Part shown: piece after piece, positions 15,724-23,581 of the stretch
How the letters are laid out: each line of letters begins with the position of its first letter
Position numbering within the stretch: the stretch's first letter is position 1
NCBI GenBank assembly: GCA_039920165.1
Contig: JBDSEG010000189.1
Coordinates: 1-28,424 of the forward strand
DNA length: 28,424 nt
Direction of reading: 5' to 3'
From: JBDSEG01 sp039920165
Lineage (GTDB): Bacteria; Pseudomonadota; Gammaproteobacteria; Burkholderiales; Burkholderiaceae_C
Position numbers and translations under genes: made by a program
The notes under the pieces: model-generated
Told to the model about the DNA's origin: nothing
Seen by the model: the letters and a program-made list of their open reading frames with translations, nothing else
The model's database searches: none

Positions 15724-16698
15724 ATGCAGCGCAGACGTATCTTGCAAACACTGGGCGCACTCGCCCTGCCCGGCATCGCACCGGTCCTGCGCGCACAGGA
15801 TGCCTGGCCGACCCGCCCGGTCAAGATCATTGCGCCGGTCGCGCCCGGCGGCGGCGTCGATCTGGTCGCCCGCACCATGGCTGAACGGCTGGGCAAGGCG
15901 CTCGGCCAGACTTTCATCGTCGACAACCAGAGCGGCGGCGGCGGAACCATCGCCTCGCAGGCGGTCACCCGTGCCGCGCCCGACGGCTACACGCTGATGC
16001 TGGCCTATGTCGGCACCCACGGCACCAACCCGGCGGTGCGCAAGCTCCCCTACGACGCCGTCGGCGGGTTCACGCCGATCGGCATGGTCGGCGGAACGCC
16101 CAACGTGCTGGTCGTCTCGCCCAGCCTGCCGGTCTCGAACGTCAAGGAGTTCATCGCCTACCTGAAGGCCAACCCCGGAAAGGCGAGCTACGGCTCGGCC
16201 GGCCAGGGCACGCTGACCCACCTGGTGATGGAGCAGTTCAAGGAAGACACCAAGACCTTCATGGTGCATGCGCCGTACCGCGGTATCGGTCCGGCCATCC
16301 TCGACGTGCTCGGCAACCAGACCCAGGCGATGTTCCCCGGCCTGGCCGCAGCCCTGCCCCACATCAACGCGAAGAAGCTGCGTCCTCTGGCGGTGACCGG
16401 CGCCAGGCGCCATCGCCTGCTGCCCGACGTGCCGACGATGGAAGAGCTCGGCTTCAAGGGCTTCGACGGCGTTCAGTGGTACGGCATCATGGGTCCGGCC
16501 GGACTGCCGCCTTCGATCACAGCCAAGCTGAACGCCGAGATCAACGCCCAGCTCGCCCAGCCCGAACTGCGCGACAAGCTCGCCGCCGAAGCGCTCGACG
16601 TCCTCCCCATGTCGCCCGAGAAGTTCGGCGCCTACGTCAAGGCCGATATCGCCAAGTGGTCGCGGCTGGTGCAGGCAAGAAAGATCGATCTCGAGTGA
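15724..16698 (+). CDS. Tripartite tricarboxylate transporter (TTT) substrate-binding protein, Bug/TctC family (first copy)
   Basis: Periplasmic binding protein of 324 aa. A strong GGAGG precedes ATG 15724. The N-terminus MQRRRILQTLGALALPGIAP ... RAQD has an RRR cluster before a hydrophobic stretch, so Tat or Sec export are both possible. The mature protein shows Bug hallmarks: WPTRPVKIIAPVAPGGGVDLVAR, NQSGGGGTIASQAV, APDGYTLML, NPGKASYGSAGQGT, and VPTMEELGFKGFDG near the end. It would hand an organic acid to TctAB. It opens the eight-gene operon and is separated from the other components by an MmgE/PrpD gene. The ligand is not predictable. Confidence 0.93.
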   Translation: MQRRRILQTLGALALPGIAPVLRAQDAWPTRPVKIIAPVAPGGGVDLVARTMAERLGKALGQTFIVDNQSGGGGTIASQAVTRAAPDGYTLMLAYVGTHGTNPAVRKLPYDAVGGFTPIGMVGGTPNVLVVSPSLPVSNVKEFIAYLKANPGKASYGSAGQGTLTHLVMEQFKEDTKTFMVHAPYRGIGPAILDVLGNQTQAMFPGLAAALPHINAKKLRPLAVTGARRHRLLPDVPTMEELGFKGFDGVQWYGIMGPAGLPPSITAKLNAEINAQLAQPELRDKLAAEALDVLPMSPEKFGAYVKADIAKWSRLVQARKIDLE

Positions 16699-16743
16699 GC
16701 GGCGCTTCGTCGCTCCCGTTCGGCTTATAGGAAACGGCTCCCC

Positions 16744-18114
16744 ATGGCACGCAACAACACTGTCCAGGCCGACGCGCATGCGCCGGGCGTCACCGAACTG
16801 CTGGCGCGCTTCGTCGTCGGGCATCCGTCCAGGGGCTGGAGCGATGCGGTCGAGCGCGAGGCGCACCGCAGCTTCGCCAACTGGGTCGGCTGCACGATCG
16901 GGCCGTCGACCCACGAGACAATGCAGGCCGCGCTGGCCGCGGTGCTGGAGCTGGCGCCGTCCGCGCAGGCTTCGCTGCTCGGCCGCAAGGAGAAGGTCGA
17001 TGTCGCGAGCGCCGCGCTGCTCAACGGGATCAGTTCGCACACCTTCGATTTCGACGATACGCACCTCAAGACCATCATCCATCCGGCCGGACCGGTGGCG
17101 TCGGCCGCGCTCGCGCTGGCCGAACATCTCGGCAAGAGCGGGCGCGAACTGCTCGACGCGATGGTGCTCGGGATCGAGGTCTCGTGCCGGGTCGGCAATG
17201 CGATCTACCCCGACCACTACGACCGCGGCTGGCATATCACCGGCACGACCGGCATGCTCGGCGGCGCGGCGGCGTGCTCGCGCCTGCTCGGCCTCGACGC
17301 GGCTCGCACCCAGATGGCCTTGGGAATCGCGGCCTCGCAGCCGATCGGCCTGCGCGAACAGTTCGGCACCATGACCAAGCCCTTCCACCCGGGCGGCGCG
17401 GCGCGGGTCGGCCTGATGTCGGCGCTGATGGCCAAGCACGGCTACACCGCGTCGAAGCGTGCGCTCGAGGCGCCGCGCGGGCTGATGCAGGTCTTCTCCG
17501 ATAAGACCGACTGGTCGGAGATCACCGAGAACCTCGGCGAGAGCTGGGAGATCGCCCTCAATACCTACAAGCCGTTTGCCTGTGGCATCGTCATCCACCC
17601 GTCGATCGATGGCTGCATCCAGTTGCGCGAGGCGCACGCGCTGAAGCCGACCGATATCGAGAGCGTGACCATCAAGGTCCATTCGCTGGTGCTCGAGCTC
17701 ACCGGCAAGAAGACGCCGTCGACCGGACTCGAAAGCAAGTTCAGCGTCTACCACTCCTGCGCCGTCGGGCTGTTGTACGGCCAGGCCGGCGAGCACGAGT
17801 ACACCGACGAGGTGGTGAACCGGGCCGAGGTGATCGCGCTGCGTTCGCGTGTCACGGCACGGGTCGACGACCGCATCGACGAAGCGGCGTCAGATATCAC
17901 GATCCGCACCACCGACGGCCGCGAGTTGCACTGCTTTGTCGAGCATGCGATCGGCAGCGTCGAGAAACCCATGACCGATATCCAGCTGCGCGCCAAATTC
18001 GTCGACCAGGGCACGCCGGTGATCGGCGCCGACAAGGCCGCGCTCGCCTGGAATGCCGCCATCGACATCGCGCACCACCCGGTGCTCTCGGCGCTGTTCG
18101 CCGCCGCGTGCTGA
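16744..18114 (+). CDS. MmgE/PrpD family protein (first copy)
   Basis: 456-aa protein of the family that includes 2-methylcitrate dehydratase PrpD, cis-aconitate decarboxylase and iminodisuccinate epimerase. AGGAAA precedes ATG 16744. Recognisable blocks: LLNGISSHTFDFDDTH (His99, DFDDTH 102-107), GREL LDAMVLGIEVSCRVG region, MTKPFHPGGAARVGLMSAL, NTYKPFACGIVIHPSID with Lys276, Cys280 and His285, and the C-terminal FVDQGTPVIG lid region. All look intact. Reaction cannot be assigned; members act on tri- and dicarboxylates. It lies 45 bp after the binding protein and 22 bp before the next one, so it is co-transcribed with the transporter. Confidence 0.9.
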   Translation: MARNNTVQADAHAPGVTELLARFVVGHPSRGWSDAVEREAHRSFANWVGCTIGPSTHETMQAALAAVLELAPSAQASLLGRKEKVDVASAALLNGISSHTFDFDDTHLKTIIHPAGPVASAALALAEHLGKSGRELLDAMVLGIEVSCRVGNAIYPDHYDRGWHITGTTGMLGGAAACSRLLGLDAARTQMALGIAASQPIGLREQFGTMTKPFHPGGAARVGLMSALMAKHGYTASKRALEAPRGLMQVFSDKTDWSEITENLGESWEIALNTYKPFACGIVIHPSIDGCIQLREAHALKPTDIESVTIKVHSLVLELTGKKTPSTGLESKFSVYHSCAVGLLYGQAGEHEYTDEVVNRAEVIALRSRVTARVDDRIDEAASDITIRTTDGRELHCFVEHAIGSVEKPMTDIQLRAKFVDQGTPVIGADKAALAWNAAIDIAHHPVLSALFAAAC

Positions 18115-18136
18115 CCCTGTCACGAAGGACCTGACC

Positions 18137-19090
18137 ATGAAGCCGACCTCGATCCTCGCCGCGCTCGCGGCGCTGCTGCTGCCACTCGCCGCATCCGCGC
18201 AGACGCCTTACCCGCAGCAGCGCGTCACCCTCGTCACGCACTCGAGCCCGGGCGGCGGGACCGATATCTTCTTGCGCGAGCTGACCAAGCACCTCGCGCC
18301 GATCATGAAGACCAACTTCGCGGTCGAGAACGTGCGCGGCGGCAGCGGCGCGACCGCGGTGGCGCAGGTCGCCGGCAGCAAGCCCGACGGCAGCATGTTC
18401 TACGGAACGACGCCGACCTATATCCAGACCACGCTGCTGTCGAAGCCGGCGGTCGGCTACGACGGGCTCGATCCGATCGCGATCGTCTTCATCGACCCCG
18501 AGGTCATCTATACCCGCACCGAGTCGCCGCACAAGAGCCTGAAGGACGTGGTCGAGTTCGCGAAGGCGAATCCGGGCAAGAGCCGCTGGGGCGCGTCGAA
18601 CCCCGCGTCGCTGGAACGCCTGGCGCTCGAGCGGCTGGCACGCAGCACCGGCGCCAAGGCGCCCATCATCAGCCACGAGGGTGGCGGCGACCAGATGATC
18701 GGCGTGCTCAACGGCACCTACGATATCGGCATCGGCGAGTTCCAGGAGCTGAGCGCGCAGCTCGAAGCCGGCAAGATCCGGCTGCTGGCCACGCTGTCCG
18801 AGAAGCGTCTGGACGGGCTGGCGAACCTGCCGACGGCCAAGGAGCAGGGCTACAACGTGGTGGTCACGAAATTCCGCGGCATCGCCGGGCCGAAGGGTCT
18901 GTCCGACGATATCGCCAAGGCCTGGGAAGACGGCCTGCGCAGGGCGCTCGCCACGCCCGAGTACAAGGCCCTGTACACGAGGGAACATTTGATTCCGATG
19001 ATGCTCGGGCGCGCCGAAGCGCGCCGGTTCACGACCGAATTTGCCAAGGACGTGACAGACTCGCTGAAGGAACTGGGCATCGTCAAGTGA
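18137..19090 (+). CDS. tctC: TTT transporter substrate-binding protein, Bug/TctC family (second copy)
   Basis: Periplasmic binding protein, 317 aa from ATG 18137 with AAGGA upstream. MKPTSILAALAALLLPLAAS followed by AQT is a clear Sec signal peptide. Mature blocks: YPQQRVTLVTHSSPGGGTDIF, NVRGGSGATAVAQVA, KPDGSMFYGTTPTYIQ, NPGKSRWGASNPAS, ISHEGGGDQMIGVLNG, and LPTAKEQGYNVVVTKFRG. It is clearly different from the binding protein at 15724, so it is not a recent duplication. The stop overlaps the tctB GTG, making it the most likely cognate partner of the TctBA permease. Confidence 0.92.
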   Translation: MKPTSILAALAALLLPLAASAQTPYPQQRVTLVTHSSPGGGTDIFLRELTKHLAPIMKTNFAVENVRGGSGATAVAQVAGSKPDGSMFYGTTPTYIQTTLLSKPAVGYDGLDPIAIVFIDPEVIYTRTESPHKSLKDVVEFAKANPGKSRWGASNPASLERLALERLARSTGAKAPIISHEGGGDQMIGVLNGTYDIGIGEFQELSAQLEAGKIRLLATLSEKRLDGLANLPTAKEQGYNVVVTKFRGIAGPKGLSDDIAKAWEDGLRRALATPEYKALYTREHLIPMMLGRAEARRFTTEFAKDVTDSLKELGIVK

Positions 19091-19566
19091 ACGATCGCCG
19101 GCGCGACCTGCTGCTCGGCGTCGTCGTTGCCGGCTTCGCGCTTGCCTATATCGCCGGCGCGCGCGCGATCGAGGACAGCCTGCTCGCCGATGCGGTCGGC
19201 GCCGGTGGCGTGCCGCAGGCCGCGGGACTCGTGCTGCTGCTGGCCGCCCTGGCGCTCGTCGTCAAATCTCTGCTGGCACGCGACCCGGGCAGGGCGACAT
19301 CGCAAGAGGACGACGAGGCAACCCCGTGGCGCGGCCCGCTGCTCGGCGCTGGCCTTTTGCTGGCGCTCGCGGTCCATGTGCTGCTGCTGCCGGTGCTCGG
19401 CTATATCGTCTCGACGAGCCTGCTGGTCGGCGCGGTGGCGCTGCTCGGCGGCGCGCGCGACCGCCTCCCGCTCGGGCTTTGCACAGCGCTGTCGGGGCTC
19501 GCGTTGTGGGCGATGTTTGAATGGGCACTGCAGATCCGCATGCCCAGCGGCAGCCTGTTCGCCTGA
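19087..19566 (+). CDS. tctB: TTT transporter small permease subunit TctB
   Basis: 159-aa inner-membrane protein from GTG 19087, overlapping the tctC stop (GTGA). Four hydrophobic segments can be seen: LLLGVVVAGFALAYIAGA, AAGLVLLLAALALVVKSLL, LLGAGLLLALAVHVLLLPVL with YIVSTSLLVGAVALLG, and LCTALSGLALWAMFEWALQI. A charged cytoplasmic loop (DPGRATSQEDDEATPWRG) lies between the second and third. Size, topology and position between tctC and tctA fit the TctB family, whose sequence is poorly conserved. Confidence 0.9.
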   Translation: MNDRRRDLLLGVVVAGFALAYIAGARAIEDSLLADAVGAGGVPQAAGLVLLLAALALVVKSLLARDPGRATSQEDDEATPWRGPLLGAGLLLALAVHVLLLPVLGYIVSTSLLVGAVALLGGARDRLPLGLCTALSGLALWAMFEWALQIRMPSGSLFA

Positions 19567-19578
19567 GCGCGCCAAGCC

Positions 19579-21078
19579 ATGGACGCCTTTCTGCACGCCC
19601 TGTCGAACATGGCCAGCGTCGGCCTGATCGTCGCCGCTTTCGGCGGCGTGCTGTGGGGCATCTTCGGCGGCGCCCTGCCCGGCATCTCGCCGTCGATCGC
19701 GATGGCGCTGCTCCTGCCGTTCACGGTCGGCATGGACCCGACGACAGCGATCGTGCTGCTTGCCAGCGTGTATGTCGGCGCGGAATACGGCGGCTCGATC
19801 CCGGCGATCCTGATCCGAACACCCGGCACCAATTCGGCTGCCGCGACCGTCATCGACGGCTACGCCATGGCGCAACAGGGCCGCGCTGGCGAGGCCCTCG
19901 GCATCTCGCTGATGTCGGGGTTGATCGGCGGGCTGGCCGGCCTCGCGGTGCTGGTGCTCGCGACCGAAAGCCTCGCGCGCATCGCGCTCGCCTTCACGCC
20001 GGCGGCCTATTTCTCGCTCGGCATCCTCGGGTTGTCGGTGATCGCCGGCTTGTCGGGCGGCTCGGTGCTCAAGGGCGTGATCGCTGCGCTGCTCGGCCTG
20101 ATGATCGCTTTCATCGGCTCGGACCCCGTCTCCGGCGTGCCGCGTTTCACCTTCGGCTCGGCCGATCTGCTGGGCGGCGTCAAGCCGATCCTGATCATGG
20201 TCGGCCTGTTCGCCGTGACCGAGATGCTGGTGCAGATCGGCGAGCCGTCGTGGGCTCAGGCGGTCAGGTCCGAGGCCAAGCTCAAGCTGCCGAACTGGGC
20301 CATGAGCAAGCGCCTGTTCAAGCCACAGGCGATCGGCGCGGTGATTGGCACCGTCGAAGGCGTGACGCCGGGCGCCGGGGGCACCATCGCCGCGTTCATG
20401 GCGTATTCGGAAGCCCGGCGCTGGTCCAAGCACCCCGAGGAGTTCGGCCATGGTTCGCCCGAAGGCATCGCCGCGCCCGAGTCGGCCAACAACGTCGTCA
20501 CGGCGACCGCGCTGGTGCCGCTGCTGAGCCTCGGCATTCCCGGCTCCAATTCGGCAGCGATCCTGCTCGGCGGCTTTCTGATCCACGGCCTGCAGCCCGG
20601 GCCGATGCTTTTCGTGAAGGCGCCCGAGGTGGTGTATGGCCTGTACGGCGGCCTGTTCATCGCCAATATCGCGATGCTGCTGATCGGCCTCGTCATCCTC
20701 GCGCCGTGCATCTGGCTGGTAAACCGTCCCAAGCCGTATCTCATCGCCTTCATCCTCGCGCTGGTCATGTCGGGCGTCTATGCCATCCACCAGAGCCTGT
20801 TCGAACTCATGCTCGTGATCGGCGTCGGCGTGCTCGGCTATGCGATGCGGCTGGTCAGACTACCGGTGCTGCCGATGGTGCTCGGGCTCGTGCTCGGCTA
20901 CCTTGTCGAATCGAACTATCGGCGCAGCCTCTTGATCTCGGGCGGCGACCCGATGATCTTCCTGACCGACCGCGTCTCGCTCGTCCTGCTGCTGCTCGCC
21001 GTGCTGCTGACGGCCTATACCCTGTGGAAGGAATTCAAGCCCGTGAAGACCACCGAACCCCTGCAGGCCCGCGCATGA
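19579..21078 (+). CDS. tctA: TTT transporter large permease subunit TctA
   Basis: 499-aa inner-membrane protein with about 11-12 spans that carries the transport path of this ion-driven importer. Signature segments are all there: GGALPGISPSIAMALLLPFT, VYVGAEYGGSIPAIL, RTPGTNSAAATVIDGYAMA, EGVTPGAGGTIAAFMAY, APESANNVVTATALVPLLSL, GIPGSNSAAILLGGF and LIHGLQPGPMLF. The length matches the family. Starts 12 bp after tctB; the stop overlaps the next ATG (ATGA). Confidence 0.96.
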   Translation: MDAFLHALSNMASVGLIVAAFGGVLWGIFGGALPGISPSIAMALLLPFTVGMDPTTAIVLLASVYVGAEYGGSIPAILIRTPGTNSAAATVIDGYAMAQQGRAGEALGISLMSGLIGGLAGLAVLVLATESLARIALAFTPAAYFSLGILGLSVIAGLSGGSVLKGVIAALLGLMIAFIGSDPVSGVPRFTFGSADLLGGVKPILIMVGLFAVTEMLVQIGEPSWAQAVRSEAKLKLPNWAMSKRLFKPQAIGAVIGTVEGVTPGAGGTIAAFMAYSEARRWSKHPEEFGHGSPEGIAAPESANNVVTATALVPLLSLGIPGSNSAAILLGGFLIHGLQPGPMLFVKAPEVVYGLYGGLFIANIAMLLIGLVILAPCIWLVNRPKPYLIAFILALVMSGVYAIHQSLFELMLVIGVGVLGYAMRLVRLPVLPMVLGLVLGYLVESNYRRSLLISGGDPMIFLTDRVSLVLLLLAVLLTAYTLWKEFKPVKTTEPLQARA

Positions 21079-22433
21079 CGACGATCGCGGAACGCCTCGC
21101 CACGGTCATCGAGCGCTGCGAGCCGCAATACGATCCGCAGGCGCGCCGGGTCGCCGAGCGACTGGTGCTCGATATCGCCGGCCTGTGCATCGCCGCGCGC
21201 AACGAGCCGTATGTGCGCGCCGCACTGGACAGCATCGACGGCGACGGCCCGTGCAGCGTGATCGGCCACGCGCGCCACCTGAGCGTCGAGGGCGCGGCCT
21301 TCGTCAACGGTATCGCCGCGCATGGCGAAGATTTCGACGATACCTACGAAGGCGGCCCGGTGCACGCCGGTGCCGTCATCGTGCCGGCGCTGCTTGCAGC
21401 GGCCGAGCGCCACGAACTGTCGGGCGCCGATCTGCTGCGCGGCATCGCGGTCGGGGTCGAGGTGATGTGCCGCTTGTGCGCGGTGGCTCCAACCAAAGTC
21501 CACAAGGCAGGCTTCCACCCTACCGCGATCTTCGGCGTGATGGGCGCGGTGGCTGGTCTTGCCGCGGCGCTGAAGCTCGCCCCGGCGCAAACCGTGAACG
21601 CCTTCGGCATCGCCGGTAGCATGGCCAGCGGCATCATCGAGTATCTCGCCGAAGGCGCCTGGACGAAGCGCATGCACCCCGGCTGGGCCGCGCAGTCGGG
21701 CTACCGCGCGGTGCGCCTGGCGAGCGCCGGCTTCGAAGGCCCGCGCACCGTCTTCGAAGGCACGCACGGACTCTTCCACGGGTATGCCAATACCTCGAAC
21801 GGCGATTTCGAAGCCATGCTCGCCGGCTTTGGCAGCGAATGGATCTGGACCACGATCGCCTTCAAGACGTATGCGTGCGGCACGATGGCGCATCCCTTCA
21901 TCGACTGCGCGCGGGCCTGGCGCTCGCGCGGCATCGATGCTGCGCAGATCGCGCGCATTGATTGCGATACCGCCGAAGGCATCGTGCATCGCTTGTGGGA
22001 ACCGCTCGCCGACAAGGCCGCACCGCCGAATGCGTATGCCGCGAAATTCAGCATCCCGTATGCGATCGCGGTGGCGCTGGTACGCGGCGATGCGGGCCTG
22101 TCCGACTACACCGATGCGCTCGCGCACGACCCGCTGCTGCGGGAGGTCGCGGCGAAGGTGCACTACCGCATCGACCCGGTGAACCCGTATCCCCAACGCT
22201 TCACCGGCCACCTGCGGGTGACGCTGGCCAACGGTACGGTGCATGAACACCGGCAGGATTTCTTCAAGGGTGGCACTGGCCATCCGTTGAGCGACGCCGA
22301 GCTGCGCCACAAGTTCGACGCCAACTGCGTGCACGGTGGCTGGACCGTGCACGATGGCAGCCACGTGGCGGGCGCGATCGGCCATTTGTTCAATGCCGGT
22401 GTGGTGCGCTTCGGGCAGGCTCACCATGCTTGA
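21075..22433 (+). CDS. MmgE/PrpD family protein (second copy)
   Basis: 452-aa second member of the MmgE/PrpD family, starting at ATG 21075 with a 4-bp overlap with tctA. Blocks: FVNGIAAHGEDFDDTYEGGP (His83, DFDDT 86-90), GVEVMCRLC, FHPTAIFGVMGAVAGLAAAL, AWTKRMHPGWAAQSG, FKTYACGTMAHPFID with Lys264, Cys268 and His273, and KGGTGHPLSDAELRHKF near the C-terminus. Compared with the copy at 16744 the family skeleton is the same but the sequence is very different (for example DFDDTY here and DFDDTH there), so the two probably have different substrates or act in sequence. The following SDR gene overlaps it by eight bases. Confidence 0.9.
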   Translation: MTTIAERLATVIERCEPQYDPQARRVAERLVLDIAGLCIAARNEPYVRAALDSIDGDGPCSVIGHARHLSVEGAAFVNGIAAHGEDFDDTYEGGPVHAGAVIVPALLAAAERHELSGADLLRGIAVGVEVMCRLCAVAPTKVHKAGFHPTAIFGVMGAVAGLAAALKLAPAQTVNAFGIAGSMASGIIEYLAEGAWTKRMHPGWAAQSGYRAVRLASAGFEGPRTVFEGTHGLFHGYANTSNGDFEAMLAGFGSEWIWTTIAFKTYACGTMAHPFIDCARAWRSRGIDAAQIARIDCDTAEGIVHRLWEPLADKAAPPNAYAAKFSIPYAIAVALVRGDAGLSDYTDALAHDPLLREVAAKVHYRIDPVNPYPQRFTGHLRVTLANGTVHEHRQDFFKGGTGHPLSDAELRHKFDANCVHGGWTVHDGSHVAGAIGHLFNAGVVRFGQAHHA

Positions 22434-23175
22434 CGCGCCGGTCGCCCTGGTCACCGGCGCCGGCCGCAATATCGGCCGCGAGATCGCGCTCGCGCTCGCT
22501 GCGAGCGGCCATGCGGTGGCGATCAATGTGCGCGCCTCGGTCGACGAAGGCAGCGCCGTCGTCGCCGAGATCGAGGCCGCCGGCGGGCGCGCGATGCTGT
22601 GCGTCGCCGATGTCGGCGTGCGCAACGCGGTCGTCGAGATGGTCGATTGCATCCGCGCGCGCTGGGGCCGGCTCGACGTCGTCGTCAACAACGCCGCGAT
22701 TCGGCGCGAAGCCGAACTCGCCGATCTGACCGAGGACGACTGGCACGCCACTTTGCGCGTCGTCCTCGACGGCGCCTTCTTCTGCAGCCAGGCGGCGCTG
22801 CCGCTGCTCAAGCTTTCGGACCGCGGCGCGATCGTCAATATCGGCGGTCTCACCGCGCACACCGGCGCAGCGAAGCGGGTCCACGTCGTCACCGCCAAGG
22901 CCGGCCTCGTCGGCCTCACGCGTGCGTTGGCGCACGACCTCGCGGCGCATCGCATCACCGTCAACTGTGTCGCGCCGGGAATGATCGACACCGTGCGCAA
23001 AGCCGAGAGCGCATCCGCCGCACCGGCCCACCACGCGACGCGCAGCACCCTGCTCGGCCGACGCGGCAGCGCCACCGAGGTGGCTCAGACTGTGAGCTAC
23101 CTGTGCAGCGATGCCGCCCGTTACGTGACGGGGCAGGTGCTGCACGTCAACGGTGGCGCGTACCTGGGCGGATGA
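22426..23175 (+). CDS. SDR-fold protein lacking the Asn-Ser-Tyr catalytic residues
   Basis: 249 aa from ATG 22426. The Rossmann fold is clear: nucleotide-binding TGAGRNIG (10-17), VVVNNAAIRRE, VNCVAPGMIDT, and a C-terminal VTGQVLHVNGG. But the catalytic tetrad is mostly gone. The Asn of the usual VNLxGxF is Val113 (RVVLDGAF), the Ser of NISS is Gly141 (NIGGLT), and the Tyr of YxxxK is Val154 (VVTAK); only Lys158 remains. I recall SDR relatives with HVVTAK in related bacteria, so this may be a conserved subfamily rather than a decayed gene. It may be a non-classical enzyme or a binding protein. Co-transcribed with the TTT/MmgE genes. Confidence 0.88.
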   Translation: MLDAPVALVTGAGRNIGREIALALAASGHAVAINVRASVDEGSAVVAEIEAAGGRAMLCVADVGVRNAVVEMVDCIRARWGRLDVVVNNAAIRREAELADLTEDDWHATLRVVLDGAFFCSQAALPLLKLSDRGAIVNIGGLTAHTGAAKRVHVVTAKAGLVGLTRALAHDLAAHRITVNCVAPGMIDTVRKAESASAAPAHHATRSTLLGRRGSATEVAQTVSYLCSDAARYVTGQVLHVNGGAYLGG

Positions 23176-23200
23176 CCCACGGCACGAGAAGGAGCGTCCG

Positions 23201-23581
23201 ATGATCCACGCAATGAACCACTTCACCATCACCGCCGAGGATCGCGCGGCGACGCTCGCCTATTACGTCGGGCTGCTCGGCCTGCGCGAAGGAGAGCGGC
23301 CGGACCTCGGCTTCCCCGGCGCGTGGCTTTATGCCGATGGTGCCCCGGCAGCGCTGTTGCACATCTACTGGGACCGGCCGATGCCCGCGGTGCGCACCGG
23401 CGTGATCGACCACCTCGCGTTCAGCGCGCGCGATCTGCCGGCGGTGAAAGCGCGCTTCGATGCGGCCGGCATGAAGTACGACCTGCGCCAGCAGAAGGGC
23501 TCGGGCATCTGGCAGCTGTTCAGCTTCGACCCGAACGGGGCGCGGGTCGAGCTCGATTTCGACCCGGCCGAAGCACCTTAG
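23201..23581 (+). CDS. VOC superfamily (glyoxalase/extradiol dioxygenase-like) protein
   Basis: 126 aa from ATG 23201 with the strong site AGAAGGAG. One pair of beta-alpha-beta-beta-beta modules is visible: MNHFTITAEDRAATLAYYVGLLGL, then GAPAALLHIYW, VIDHLAFSARDLPAVKARF, and LFSFDPNGARVELDF. Candidate metal ligands are His7, the His of LLHIYW, the His of VIDHLAF and the Glu of RVELDF, so metal binding is likely intact. The reaction is unknown; VOC proteins include isomerases, lyases and dioxygenases. Last gene of the TTT operon; its TAG overlaps the stop of the convergent amidohydrolase. Confidence 0.87.
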   Translation: MIHAMNHFTITAEDRAATLAYYVGLLGLREGERPDLGFPGAWLYADGAPAALLHIYWDRPMPAVRTGVIDHLAFSARDLPAVKARFDAAGMKYDLRQQKGSGIWQLFSFDPNGARVELDFDPAEAP

